A DNA stretch of 64,000 nucleotides from JBBDMW01 sp040878005 (GTDB taxonomy: Bacteria; Chloroflexota; Dehalococcoidia; Lucifugimonadales; Lucifugimonadaceae), in the NCBI GenBank assembly GCA_040878005.1, contig JBBDMW010000040.1, positions 1 to 64,000 of the forward strand, read 5' to 3'. The translations under genes and the position numbers were made by a program. How positions within the stretch are numbered: position 1 is the stretch's first letter; each line of letters opens with the position of its first letter. Shown piece by piece: positions 8,927 to 16,807 of the stretch. Under the pieces are notes generated by a model. It was not told where the DNA came from. It worked only from the letters and a program-made list of their open reading frames with translations, and searched no databases.

Positions 8927-9307
8927 ATGCAGCGAGAAATTGAAGAGATCCTGGCCAAAGAGGAACGGAAGATACCCATCCGCGTCCGCCGTCCTTCCGG
9001 CAATACGAAACGCGGCGGCCCCATGTCAATCCGCATCACTCCCGAGCGGCTGGTGCTGGCCGGCCTCGCGCTGATGCTGGCAGCGGTGATCATTCGCCGG
9101 TTCATGCTCCCGCTTGTCATAGTCGGGATCGCGTTGCTGGCTGCAGGCTACGTGTGGACGATCAGGCGAAGGAGAAGCACTACTTCGCAGACGTTCACCC
9201 CGCACTGGCGTGGGGAGCCGGTCAACAGCCGGGGCAACATGGTCAACTTCCCGGACACCTGGCCGAACCGGCTTCGCCGCTGGTTTGGCCTTGGCCGCAA
9301 ACGCTAG
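8927..9307 (+). CDS. Small two-helix membrane protein of unknown function
   Basis: The 126-residue protein begins with a charged helix (MQREIEEILAKEERKIPIR), typical of small Chloroflexota membrane proteins. Two adjacent membrane segments follow (LVLAGLALMLAAVII and LVIVGIALLAAGYVWTI), joined by a short RRFM turn. The C-terminal tail is basic (TWPNRLRRWFGLGRKR). I chose the ATG at 8927 because the preceding frame is Pro/Ala-rich and has no hydrophobic core; starts at 8852 or 8783 remain possible. A GGGG lies about 6 nt upstream. A hairpin terminator follows. It is divergent from the HemQ-like gene. I do not recognise the family well enough to give a role. Confidence 0.7.
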   Translation: MQREIEEILAKEERKIPIRVRRPSGNTKRGGPMSIRITPERLVLAGLALMLAAVIIRRFMLPLVIVGIALLAAGYVWTIRRRRSTTSQTFTPHWRGEPVNSRGNMVNFPDTWPNRLRRWFGLGRKR

Positions 9308-9360
9308 ACCAGCTGATTGCCGCTCCCGTTGGGCCGGGTTTCAGGACGCCACTTTAACGC

Positions 9361-9391
9361 GAGAATGCCCCGGAATATCCGGGGCATTCTC
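9361..9391. terminator. Bidirectional hairpin terminator
   Basis: A perfect 14-bp stem (9361-9374 with 9378-9391) has a 3-nt loop and a short T-containing tail. It lies between the convergent small membrane protein gene and the ABC permease gene, and can terminate both. Confidence 0.85.
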
Positions 9392-9423
9392 ATTGTTGCC
9401 GTACTGCTTCGTCTGGCGACTGC

Positions 9424-10350
9424 TTAGTCCACCTGGCGAAGCCTCGGGTCCAGGCGGTCCCTCAGCCAGTCGCCCAGGAAGTTCAGCGAGATCACCACCA
9501 GGAAGATTGCGCCTCCCGGAACCAGCACCACCCACGGGGCAGTGGACAGGTAGTTCCGACCTTCGTTGGTCATCACACCCCACGCCGGTGTGGGAGGCTG
9601 AATGCCCGCGCCAACGAAACTCAGGACTGATTCGGAGAGTATCAGGCCACTGGTGTTGAGTGTCGCCACCACAATGGCTGTGTTAAGCACGCCCGGCAGG
9701 AGATGCTTCCACATTATTCGTATCGCACTTGCGCCATTGACCTTCGCTGACGCCACGTAGTCCATCTCACGAAGAACCAGTACCTGGCCCCTGATGACCC
9801 TGACGAACACAGACCACGCGATCAGCGCCAGCACGAACATCAACACGGTCAGGCCACGCCCAAATATCAAAGTTACGACAAGGGCAACCATAAGGAACGG
9901 CAGGGCGTACCAGATGTCGACGAACCTCGTGATCAGCTCATCAAATATCCCGCCGTAGTACCCCGCCAGTATTCCCAGTGCCGTGCCCGCCAACATGCCG
10001 GCGGTGAGCGAAATGATCACGACCTGCATCGAAATACGGGCGCCATGCAAAAGACGCGTGAATATGTCTCTGCCGATCGCATCAGTGCCCAGGAAGTAAA
10101 AGTTACCTGTCCGTTCAGACGTGGCCAGGGGCGGCAGGTGGCGGTCAAAAATCTCTCCCGAGTCTCTCGGATAAGGGGACACTGTCGGGCCAATTATCGC
10201 GGCCACTGCCAGTGCCAGCAGTATGATCACGGGGATCACCGGATAACGCCTGAGCAGCCACCAGCCGTGTTTGAGCGATCCCAAAACCCCGCTACGCCTG
10301 CGGTAACCGAGTTCTATTTCCCTTTCGCCAGTTCCAGTCGCTACAGCCAT
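9424..10350 (-). CDS. ABC transporter permease, DppC/OppC type
   Basis: This is the second inner-membrane subunit of a peptide/opine/nickel-type importer. The 308-residue protein has a hydrophilic N-terminus, a first membrane helix near 38-60 and a long external loop containing the conserved LGTDAIGRDIFTRLLHGARIS. About five more helices follow with the EAA-type loop (REMDYVASAKVNGASAIRIMW), which docks the ATPase. The C-terminus FLGDWLRDRLDPRLRQ is characteristic of DppC. It lies 16 nt after its partner DppB-type gene. No ATPase gene is present in this cluster. Confidence 0.93.
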   Translation of the reverse strand: MAVATGTGEREIELGYRRRSGVLGSLKHGWWLLRRYPVIPVIILLALAVAAIIGPTVSPYPRDSGEIFDRHLPPLATSERTGNFYFLGTDAIGRDIFTRLLHGARISMQVVIISLTAGMLAGTALGILAGYYGGIFDELITRFVDIWYALPFLMVALVVTLIFGRGLTVLMFVLALIAWSVFVRVIRGQVLVLREMDYVASAKVNGASAIRIMWKHLLPGVLNTAIVVATLNTSGLILSESVLSFVGAGIQPPTPAWGVMTNEGRNYLSTAPWVVLVPGGAIFLVVISLNFLGDWLRDRLDPRLRQVD

Positions 10351-10366
10351 TCCTGGTGCCTCTCAG

Positions 10367-11326
10367 TTAGTTCAAGCGGACGCGTGGGTCGATAATCGTG
10401 TACGCGATGTCCGCGAGCGTAGCGAATACAAGGTAGATCAGAATGAATATGAACACTGTCCCCAGGAGCAACGGGAAGTCATTGTCATTGACCGCCCTGA
10501 ACAGTGCATCGTAGCCAATGCCCGGCCACGAGAACACGATCTCTACCACCAGTGCGCCATTGAGCCAGCCTGAGAAGATCAGCAATGCCGATGTCACCGG
10601 CGCAATCAACGCGTTACGCAGAGCGTGCTTGAATACGACCTTGTTCCATCCCACCCCTTTTGCACGTGCCAGCCGGACATACTCTGAGTCCAGCACCTCC
10701 AGCATCGCAGATCGCGTCAGACGCATGAGGCCAGCCGCTGCGGGCCAGCCGAGCGCTATGCACGGCAGTATGTAGTCCTTGAAATTGAAGTCCGGGTTGC
10801 GTCCGCCCGCCGGCATGGCAAGGAATGAGAATGGCGTGTCTCGGATCCACACTGCGAAAACAAATATGAGCACCAGACCGGTCACGAACGGCGGCGCTCC
10901 CTGTCCCACGATTGCTGCGCCCCTGGCCAGGTAGTCCCAGCCAGAGCCTCGTTTAACGGCGGCCACGACGCCTAACGGTATGCCTACGGCGATGGCAATT
11001 AACCACCCCCCTATCGCAAGCTGGACCGTAGCCCCGATCTTGCCGGCGATGAGTTCCGTGACGGCCCGGTCACGCGCAAGGGACACGCCCAGGTCGCCTC
11101 TCAGCGTCCGGCCCATCCAGTTCAGGTATTGCTGCCACACCGGCTTGTCAAAACCCATGCGGACCCCGAGCGCATCCCACTGCTCCTCGCTTATTCCGAA
11201 CCCGCTATCAGGGACGAACAGCTCGCGCGGGTCATTGTGGAACTGGACAAGGATAAATATCGCGACAGTCGCGCCGATGACAGATATGAGCGACGAAAAG
11301 AACCTGCCTGCCAGGAATCGAGCCAT
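10367..11326 (-). CDS. ABC transporter permease, DppB/OppB type
   Basis: This is the first permease of the importer. The 319-residue protein opens with a membrane helix (FFSSLISVIGATVAIFILV). It then has the conserved external loop with MGRTLRGDLGVSLARDRAV, and an EAA loop (LDSEYVRLARAKGVGWNKVVFKHALRNALIAP). The C-terminal helix ends in ADIAYTIIDPRVRLN, the family's standard ending. It sits between the substrate-binding lipoprotein gene upstream and the DppC-type gene downstream. An intervening hairpin at 11497-11527 probably lowers its expression relative to the lipoprotein. Confidence 0.93.
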   Translation of the reverse strand: MARFLAGRFFSSLISVIGATVAIFILVQFHNDPRELFVPDSGFGISEEQWDALGVRMGFDKPVWQQYLNWMGRTLRGDLGVSLARDRAVTELIAGKIGATVQLAIGGWLIAIAVGIPLGVVAAVKRGSGWDYLARGAAIVGQGAPPFVTGLVLIFVFAVWIRDTPFSFLAMPAGGRNPDFNFKDYILPCIALGWPAAAGLMRLTRSAMLEVLDSEYVRLARAKGVGWNKVVFKHALRNALIAPVTSALLIFSGWLNGALVVEIVFSWPGIGYDALFRAVNDNDFPLLLGTVFIFILIYLVFATLADIAYTIIDPRVRLN

Positions 11327-11496
11327 ACCGCTTAACTTCCTGTCTGCCCCGGCGTGCGGCCCAGGTGGCTGGCCTGTCCCACAGTGTGGGAACCAGCTTC
11401 ACAAAGCCAGCAACGCTGCCTGGTCTAGTGGACTACGGTTGGATACCCGTAGCGTACGATGCCGCACCCGGTACGGATGCAGCGATTGCATTAAGC

Positions 11497-11527
11497 CGGC
11501 GGGGCCCCGCCGAACGAGGCCCCGCCG
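11497..11527 (-). terminator. Intra-operon attenuating hairpin
   Basis: A 10-bp all-G/C stem (11497-11506 with 11518-11527) and an 11-nt loop lie between the stop of the substrate-binding lipoprotein gene and the first permease. Such a hairpin is expected to cut read-through and raise the ratio of binding protein to permease. Confidence 0.65.
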
Positions 11528-11564
11528 TACCACACTTCTCAACTGCTCGGATGATCCGGGATCA

Positions 11565-13616
11565 TCACCGCCGCAGCTTAATGAACTCCGCATTGCGAGA
11601 GATGTTGCTGTAGTGCTGCGAGTAGCCTTCCCAACTCTCGATACGGTCATTCCCCATGATCCCCTTCGGAATCTGGAAGAGGCCAGCATACTGTTGCCAG
11701 TAGAGGCTGTAGTCCACCCAGTCAAGGTGCAACTCTTCCCGCCTTGTCGGGTCCTGCTCGCCGAGAATCTCGAACAGCCATTCAGCACCTGGTTGTGACT
11801 CGAATGCGACACCCCAGCCGGGACGGCTGGATGAAGTATCCACAGTCGGCATCGGCCAGTCCAGCGGATAAACGTTGGAGTGCACGTCGCCATTCTTTAT
11901 AACCGGGTTGAACTGCTCACGCACTCTCATCCGCGGGCTGATGACTCCGCCGTAGTCTTCCTGCAGGCCTTCCACATCAATGCCAAGGTTGGCCCAGGTG
12001 GATATGACGTTGTCGCCTACTTCCATTGCGACGACACCAACCTCTGCCGGGTACGTCTGCAAGACCAGTGTGCCAAACTCCGGACGGTTGCCACTTCCAT
12101 CCCTTGGGAATCCGGCCTCAGTCAGGAGACGGTCAGCCTCTTCAAGGTTGCCGTCGTCGAGGCGCCAGTCCACAGGCTGCATCGTGTCTTCGGCATCGAT
12201 CCTCTCGCCAAGCCAGTCCCACACACCGGTGTCACGATCCGGGTCCCAGCCCGGGTACTCCGGCCCCATGTACTCCGAGTAGATGGGAGTGCCGAGGTCG
12301 TTCAACAGCACCTCGTTGATGGCATCACGGTCAATGGCCAGGCCAAGAGCCAGGCGGACCAGGCGGGCCTGTTCCATGTCAGTCATGCCGTCCGGGTTGT
12401 TGGTGTCCTCGTACTGGACCCTGTCAGGGTATTCTTCCTGCCACGGGTCTCCGAGCCACGCGTAGTCCTGGGCATAGACAGGCGAATCCCACGGGTTGAG
12501 CGCCACGCCAGTGCGGGCATGGGTCTCTTCCCACAGGTTGCCTGACCAGAGTATTGAGGCGCCGACAAAAGCGCCTGGCATGGTCTCAATGAACTGGAAT
12601 CCATCATCCAGCAAAGCCGGGACCTGCTGGAAGTCAATCTCGACCAGGTCTATCTGACCATTTTGCAGCATGGCAAGCTGAGTGCCTGTCTCAGGCACCT
12701 GGACTCCAGTGATCTCTGCCACGTCAGCTACCTGGCGCCAGTGCTCTTCAACGGCGTGGATCGTGCAGCGGTCGCCTGGCGTGCACTGACCTTGAACGAA
12801 TGGTCCGGTGCCAACGTGATGCTCCCTCGCCCAGTCCACACCTTTGGTGTCCGCAGTGGTCACCTTGTGGGGACCGCGGTCAGCACTCAAACAACCGAAC
12901 TGCGATACCGGCAGACAGAAGTACACCGGGGATACCAATCCAATCTCTAGCGTGTACTCGTCGATCTCGTCCGCCTCTAGGAAGATCGCTGCGAAGTCTC
13001 CAGCGTCCCCATATGTGCTGTCCGCGTTGGTCGTCGAGTTGGAGCGGTTCAGCCACTCCACGATCTCGTGGGCATTGATCTCGCCAAAGTCCTCATTCTC
13101 AAAGCCCCTGGGCGCCTGGAACGGAATTCCCTGCTTTATGGTCCAGGTCGTCTTTGTTCCAGCCGGATCTACCGCCCAAGATTCCACAATCTCCGGAGTC
13201 ATCGGATCACCGTTCTCGTAACGGAATAGGTGCTCCTCGACGCCACCCAACTGGTTCGTGGCGCTGGTGCGGTAAGGGCCAACGTAGCCAATGCCGTACA
13301 CGGATTCCAGTTGCCTGAACGCCCTGGTGATCGAGCCCTGCGGACCGTCGCCTCCGCCCGTGGGGGGAGTTGCCGTCGCGCCAGACTGCGGGGTTGCCGT
13401 GGCAGTTTCATCGCCCCCGGGCGTTGCCGTTGCCGGGTCGCCACCGTCCGGCGTTGCCGTCGGGTCCGCTCCGCCGCCGGTTGGCGTGTTCGTCGGGTCG
13501 GTCTGCTGCGTCGGGGTTGGATCCTCATCGCCGCACGCAACTGCGGCAATGACCATCAACCCGGCGAGAAACAGCAGCGCCGCCCCCCGGCCTTTAAATA
13601 ACCAATTAGTTGACAT
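11565..13616 (-). CDS. ABC transporter substrate-binding lipoprotein, family 5 (peptide/opine/nickel type)
   Basis: This 683-residue protein captures the ligand for the adjacent permeases. It opens with MSTNWLFKGRG, then a hydrophobic signal core and a lipobox-like AAVAC, so it is probably lipid-anchored outside the membrane. Next comes a low-complexity linker with TATP-type units (TATPDGG, TATPGG, TATPQSG, TATPPTGG). The SBP_bac_5 domain begins around residue 90 (GSITRAFRQLESVYG). The ATG at 13616 is preceded by GGAGGG at good spacing; the frame upstream lacks any signal. The ligand cannot be predicted. The nearest enolase-superfamily gene is divergent, 762 bp away, so an organic acid is one possibility. 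Confidence 0.93.
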   Translation of the reverse strand: MSTNWLFKGRGAALLFLAGLMVIAAVACGDEDPTPTQQTDPTNTPTGGGADPTATPDGGDPATATPGGDETATATPQSGATATPPTGGGDGPQGSITRAFRQLESVYGIGYVGPYRTSATNQLGGVEEHLFRYENGDPMTPEIVESWAVDPAGTKTTWTIKQGIPFQAPRGFENEDFGEINAHEIVEWLNRSNSTTNADSTYGDAGDFAAIFLEADEIDEYTLEIGLVSPVYFCLPVSQFGCLSADRGPHKVTTADTKGVDWAREHHVGTGPFVQGQCTPGDRCTIHAVEEHWRQVADVAEITGVQVPETGTQLAMLQNGQIDLVEIDFQQVPALLDDGFQFIETMPGAFVGASILWSGNLWEETHARTGVALNPWDSPVYAQDYAWLGDPWQEEYPDRVQYEDTNNPDGMTDMEQARLVRLALGLAIDRDAINEVLLNDLGTPIYSEYMGPEYPGWDPDRDTGVWDWLGERIDAEDTMQPVDWRLDDGNLEEADRLLTEAGFPRDGSGNRPEFGTLVLQTYPAEVGVVAMEVGDNVISTWANLGIDVEGLQEDYGGVISPRMRVREQFNPVIKNGDVHSNVYPLDWPMPTVDTSSSRPGWGVAFESQPGAEWLFEILGEQDPTRREELHLDWVDYSLYWQQYAGLFQIPKGIMGNDRIESWEGYSQHYSNISRNAEFIKLRR

Positions 13617-14378
13617 ACAACCCTCCAGATGCCAGTAGGACAAACCCTTCGGCCTCAACCGCCGACGGGCTCGCACCCGGTGCCCTACTTGTTTGCCGTC
13701 CCGCCGTAATTCCGAACTCGGCGCCAAACAGCAGCGCCCGGCATGGTGGCGGCAGCTCCGCCACCATGCCGTCCGTGCACGCTGCCAGATTCTCAGCGCC
13801 GTTGCCACTGCATCAGCGGCTCAGCGAGATGTTGCGAGACACTACCACTCCACAACAGTGATGTCAACGCGTACTAACAACACTTGAAGACATAATGCGA
13901 AACCATCGGAAAACGTCACACGCAAGGGCAGCCAAGAGGTGCCAGTGCAGCGGTTTTCCTACGGTAGAGGTCCTCATGTTTCTGCAGGCGCCTGGCGGCG
14001 TATCAACTGGAATTGAACTGAAAACATGGAAAGCGCCGGCTGTTTATGGCCAACAGGCAGACTGCATTTTCTACTCATCCCCATTTAGCAAACCAGCAAC
14101 AGGCTGGCGAAGTACCTTGCGGCGCAGATGTAAGCGGCACACAACCTATCGGCATTCGTACTTTTCCCCGCCGATTCAACGATTCACGTACCAATCTTGG
14201 TATCGGGAGAAGGAGCAATTGCGTTACAACTACCGCTGCGCTGCGCCTCCCGTGAGTGTGGACACCTCTTTCCCGTCTCATCGCGAGACGGCGTGGAAGC
14301 AGATAATGTCCGTTTACTGATAACGTGACTCAATACCCCGGCCGGGCGGCCGGACGCACAGTTCACAACCGTTTACAT
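13617..14378. other. Long divergent intergenic region
   Basis: These 762 bp separate the ABC transporter operon from the divergent enolase-superfamily gene. The stretch from about 13860 to 14330 is less GC-rich than the neighbours. Open frames exist but none has a ribosome binding site plus a plausible protein composition. The one structured element I see is the inverted repeat at 14273-14291. Promoters for both sides must lie here. Confidence 0.5.
14273..14291. repeat. Perfect inverted repeat, possible operator
   Basis: CCGTCTC (14273-14279) and GAGACGG (14285-14291) form a 7-bp perfect dyad around a 5-nt centre, about 88 bp before the enolase-superfamily start codon. The size and symmetry suit a dimeric repressor site. 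It could also form a short hairpin in RNA. Confidence 0.35.
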
Positions 14379-15566
14379 ATGCATGACACCACGTTCGCAA
14401 TCGATTCCCTGGACGCGCTGCACCTGGCGTTCAGGGACAGTGCCGGCTACTGGGAAGACTATCGATCTGGGGAGGACGCTGTCCGCACAGACAGGTTCGA
14501 GTTCAAACCCGGCTGGCAGACGGTATATGCAAGGTACGTCGAGGCCCCGCTGGTCAAAGTGAAGCTGACGGATGGGACCGCAGGGTGGGGCGAGGCGAAC
14601 TGCCCAATAGGCCCTGAAGTTGCCTGCCTCATCGCACAGGAGATCATCCTGCCCATGGCGAGGGGACGGGAGTTCGGCCATCCCCTGGAACTATGGGACT
14701 TCCTGTACGACGCGCAACGCGGCCGCGGGTATTCATCAGGCTATTACCTGGACGCGATGGCTGCCATTGACATTGCGATCTGGGATGCCCTCGGCCGGCG
14801 CGCCGGCCTGCCAGTGGCCGCGATGCTTTCAGGCTCTCCACGCATGGACATTCCGGCCTACCTTTCAGGTGTAAGGCGGGCGACTCTCGAGGAGCGGGTC
14901 GAGCATGTGAACCGCTGGATAGGCACGGGCCTGAGGGGCGCCAAGATTTTCCTTACAGGGGACGTGGACGCCGGCCTACGTGAACTTGATGGATTACGGG
15001 CGGGAGCGCCTGACCTTGAGCAGTGGATGGTGGACACGCTGTGGATGTGCTCGCACGAAGACGCCAAAAAGGGCAAGGCCGCCTTCGGGGACAGGGGTGT
15101 CAGGTTCTTCGAGTGCCCACTGCAGCCCGAGGACATCAGGGGCCACCGTGATCTGTCATCCGCGCCCGGCGCGCCCATAGCGCTGGGGGAACACTTTCGT
15201 ACCGGGTACCAGTTGGAGCCATGGCTGCAAGAACCAGCCGCGCTGGACGTGTATCAGCCGGACATTGGCAGAACGGGCATCTCAGACGGATTACGGCAGA
15301 TGGAGATGGCTTCAGCAGCCGGCATTCCCACCACGCCGCACATGGGCAGCGGCGTCTCAGTGTTCCAGGCTGCAACGCTCCAGTTTGCTGCCCTGGCATC
15401 ACCTGAATACCTGCAGGAGTTCCAGGGTGGGCTGTCAGACAAGCTGGGCGATGCGGCGGACACGGCGTGGAAGTACAACGCCGGGGCATTTCGGCTGCCT
15501 GACCGTGCCGGCATCGGCGCAGAAGTTGACGAATCCGGGATAGACAGGTTCATTGTCCGGCGATAG
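14379..15566 (+). CDS. Enolase superfamily protein (mandelate racemase/muconate lactonizing type), copy 1
   Basis: Enzymes of this superfamily abstract a proton alpha to a carboxylate using a Mg-stabilised enolate. The 395-residue protein has the capping domain at 1-140 and a barrel with likely metal ligands at Asp (QWMVDTLWM), Glu (VRFFECPLQ) and Glu (IALGEHFRT). A His at TPHMGSG is the probable acid/base. The usual KxK at the end of the second strand appears as GAKIF, with one Lys. The substrate is unknown; an acid-sugar or related dehydratase is likely. The start ATG-CAT-GAC at 14379 has no strong ribosome binding site, and an upstream frame is open. It is the most divergent of the three copies in this window. 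Confidence 0.85.
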   Translation: MHDTTFAIDSLDALHLAFRDSAGYWEDYRSGEDAVRTDRFEFKPGWQTVYARYVEAPLVKVKLTDGTAGWGEANCPIGPEVACLIAQEIILPMARGREFGHPLELWDFLYDAQRGRGYSSGYYLDAMAAIDIAIWDALGRRAGLPVAAMLSGSPRMDIPAYLSGVRRATLEERVEHVNRWIGTGLRGAKIFLTGDVDAGLRELDGLRAGAPDLEQWMVDTLWMCSHEDAKKGKAAFGDRGVRFFECPLQPEDIRGHRDLSSAPGAPIALGEHFRTGYQLEPWLQEPAALDVYQPDIGRTGISDGLRQMEMASAAGIPTTPHMGSGVSVFQAATLQFAALASPEYLQEFQGGLSDKLGDAADTAWKYNAGAFRLPDRAGIGAEVDESGIDRFIVRR

Positions 15567-15646
15567 AACGCTGACTGGCAAATGACGCCCTGTGGGAAAC
15601 ACCGGCCCGGTAACGACGCCACGCGGGCAGCAGCCCGGCTTTGAGA

Positions 15647-16060
15647 CTAGGGGCTGCCGCCAGGTTCTTCCGTCGTCGATGAGGCCTGCTCCGCGTCCCG
15701 TGACGCCTGCCCGGCCGCTGCAGCAGCCTTCCGCCGCTCCTCGTGCGGGGCCATCTCGTCTATCACCGTGCCTTCCCACAAGGGCAGGCCAAGACGATAG
15801 GCGGCACGCGCTATCACGTGCCCCGCCACAGGCGCGGTAACAAGGAAAAATGCTATCCCGGCTATGGCACGTGTGTCCGTCGTGACGTCATCAAAGTGAA
15901 CCAGCACCGCCATGAACATGGAACCGCTGCCGAGGGCCACCGCCTTGGTCTGGGCGGACAGGCGCGTGAACAGGTCCGGCATACGGAGGACTCCCAACGC
16001 AGCCAGAAGCAGAAACAAGGCTCCAACAACCAAAAAGAATGCTGTGAAGAAATCACTCAT
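15647..16060 (-). CDS. mnhG: Mrp-type Na+/H+ antiporter subunit G
   Basis: This is the last gene of the mnh (mrp) operon. The 137-residue protein has three membrane segments (SDFFTAFFLVVGALFLLLAALGVL, a middle helix after SAQTKAVALGSG, and AIAGIAFFLVTAPVAGHVIA). The family motif RMPDLFTRLSAQTKA is present. The C-terminus is a hydrophilic Ala/Glu-rich tail. The start ATG at 16060 overlaps the mnhF stop by 8 nt, indicating translational coupling; the longer upstream frame is inside mnhF. MrpG is needed for assembly of the hetero-oligomeric antiporter. Confidence 0.93.
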   Translation of the reverse strand: MSDFFTAFFLVVGALFLLLAALGVLRMPDLFTRLSAQTKAVALGSGSMFMAVLVHFDDVTTDTRAIAGIAFFLVTAPVAGHVIARAAYRLGLPLWEGTVIDEMAPHEERRKAAAAAGQASRDAEQASSTTEEPGGSP

Positions 16061-16331
16061 CCCGCCCCTCCATCTCAAGGAACTGGGCGAATGCGACGGT
16101 TGCCACAAATGCCACCAGTGCCACGCCCAGCGCAACGTCTATGAGGACGCTCTGGCCTGATTCGATAACTACCAGCACTATCAATCCAACCGCGATGAAT
16201 GAAAGTAGATCCAACGCCAGGACCCTGTCCAGGAGGCTCGGGCCGCGAATCAGGCGGATCATGGTGAGCCCCCCCGCCACAGCCAGCAGCGCGAACGTAG
16301 CGAAGATCACGAACTCCAGCGCATCGGTCAC
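16053..16331 (-). CDS. mnhF: Mrp-type Na+/H+ antiporter subunit F
   Basis: The 92-residue protein has three membrane helices, with the family's conserved RLIRGPSLLDRVLALDLLS between the first and second. It starts by a 4-nt ATGA overlap with mnhE and ends overlapping mnhG. In the Mrp complex this small subunit packs with MrpE/G near the MrpA-MrpD antiporter modules. Confidence 0.93.
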   Translation of the reverse strand: MTDALEFVIFATFALLAVAGGLTMIRLIRGPSLLDRVLALDLLSFIAVGLIVLVVIESGQSVLIDVALGVALVAFVATVAFAQFLEMEGRDE

Positions 16332-16807
16332 CTGGTCACCTCCAGGATCCGCCGCTCAAACCCGCGTTTGATTTCCCGCTTGGTGTGCTCCAGCTCATTC
16401 GGGTTGACGTCGATCAGGTGAACGAAGAGGGTCCGGCGGTCTTCAGACACATCTATGCTGGTTGTCCCCGGCGTAAGCGTCAGCAGGCTTGCAAATACCG
16501 TAATCTCCGCATCTGTCCGGGCATCGAGCGGGATGGCCAGTATGGCGGAGTGGAAACTGCGTCGCGGCTGCACCGCATCCCATGCAACTCTAAGGTTGGA
16601 CATGAACAGTTCGTAAAGGAAGAATGCCACCAGGACCATCACCCTGCGGAACTTCACCGCGTACTCCGGGGTTCCCACCGCCTGCCGTGTGGCCAGGAGT
16701 ATCACGAGGCCCAGGAGAAACCCCAGGGCGAAGTTCTCCGGACTGAACCCGCCGGTCACGGCGGTCCATGCAATGGCCAGAACAATGTTAAGCAGCAGAG
16801 TGCTCAC
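16328..16807 (-). CDS. mnhE: Mrp-type Na+/H+ antiporter subunit E
   Basis: The 159-residue protein begins with two closely spaced membrane segments (LLNIVLAIAWTAVTG and FALGFLLGLVILLATR). A third follows (VMVLVAFFLYELFMSNLRVAWD), then a soluble domain with the family's TVFASLLTLTPGTTSIDVS and a hydrophilic tail. It overlaps mnhD by 4 nt at its start and mnhF by 4 nt at its end. It is required for complex stability in other bacteria. Confidence 0.93.
   Translation of the reverse strand: MSTLLLNIVLAIAWTAVTGGFSPENFALGFLLGLVILLATRQAVGTPEYAVKFRRVMVLVAFFLYELFMSNLRVAWDAVQPRRSFHSAILAIPLDARTDAEITVFASLLTLTPGTTSIDVSEDRRTLFVHLIDVNPNELEHTKREIKRGFERRILEVTR

Noticed and set aside
13895..14320. A 141-codon open frame in the long gap before the first enolase-superfamily gene
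   Set aside because: No ribosome binding site, and a Cys/Arg/Ser-rich composition without domain features. It looks like a chance frame.
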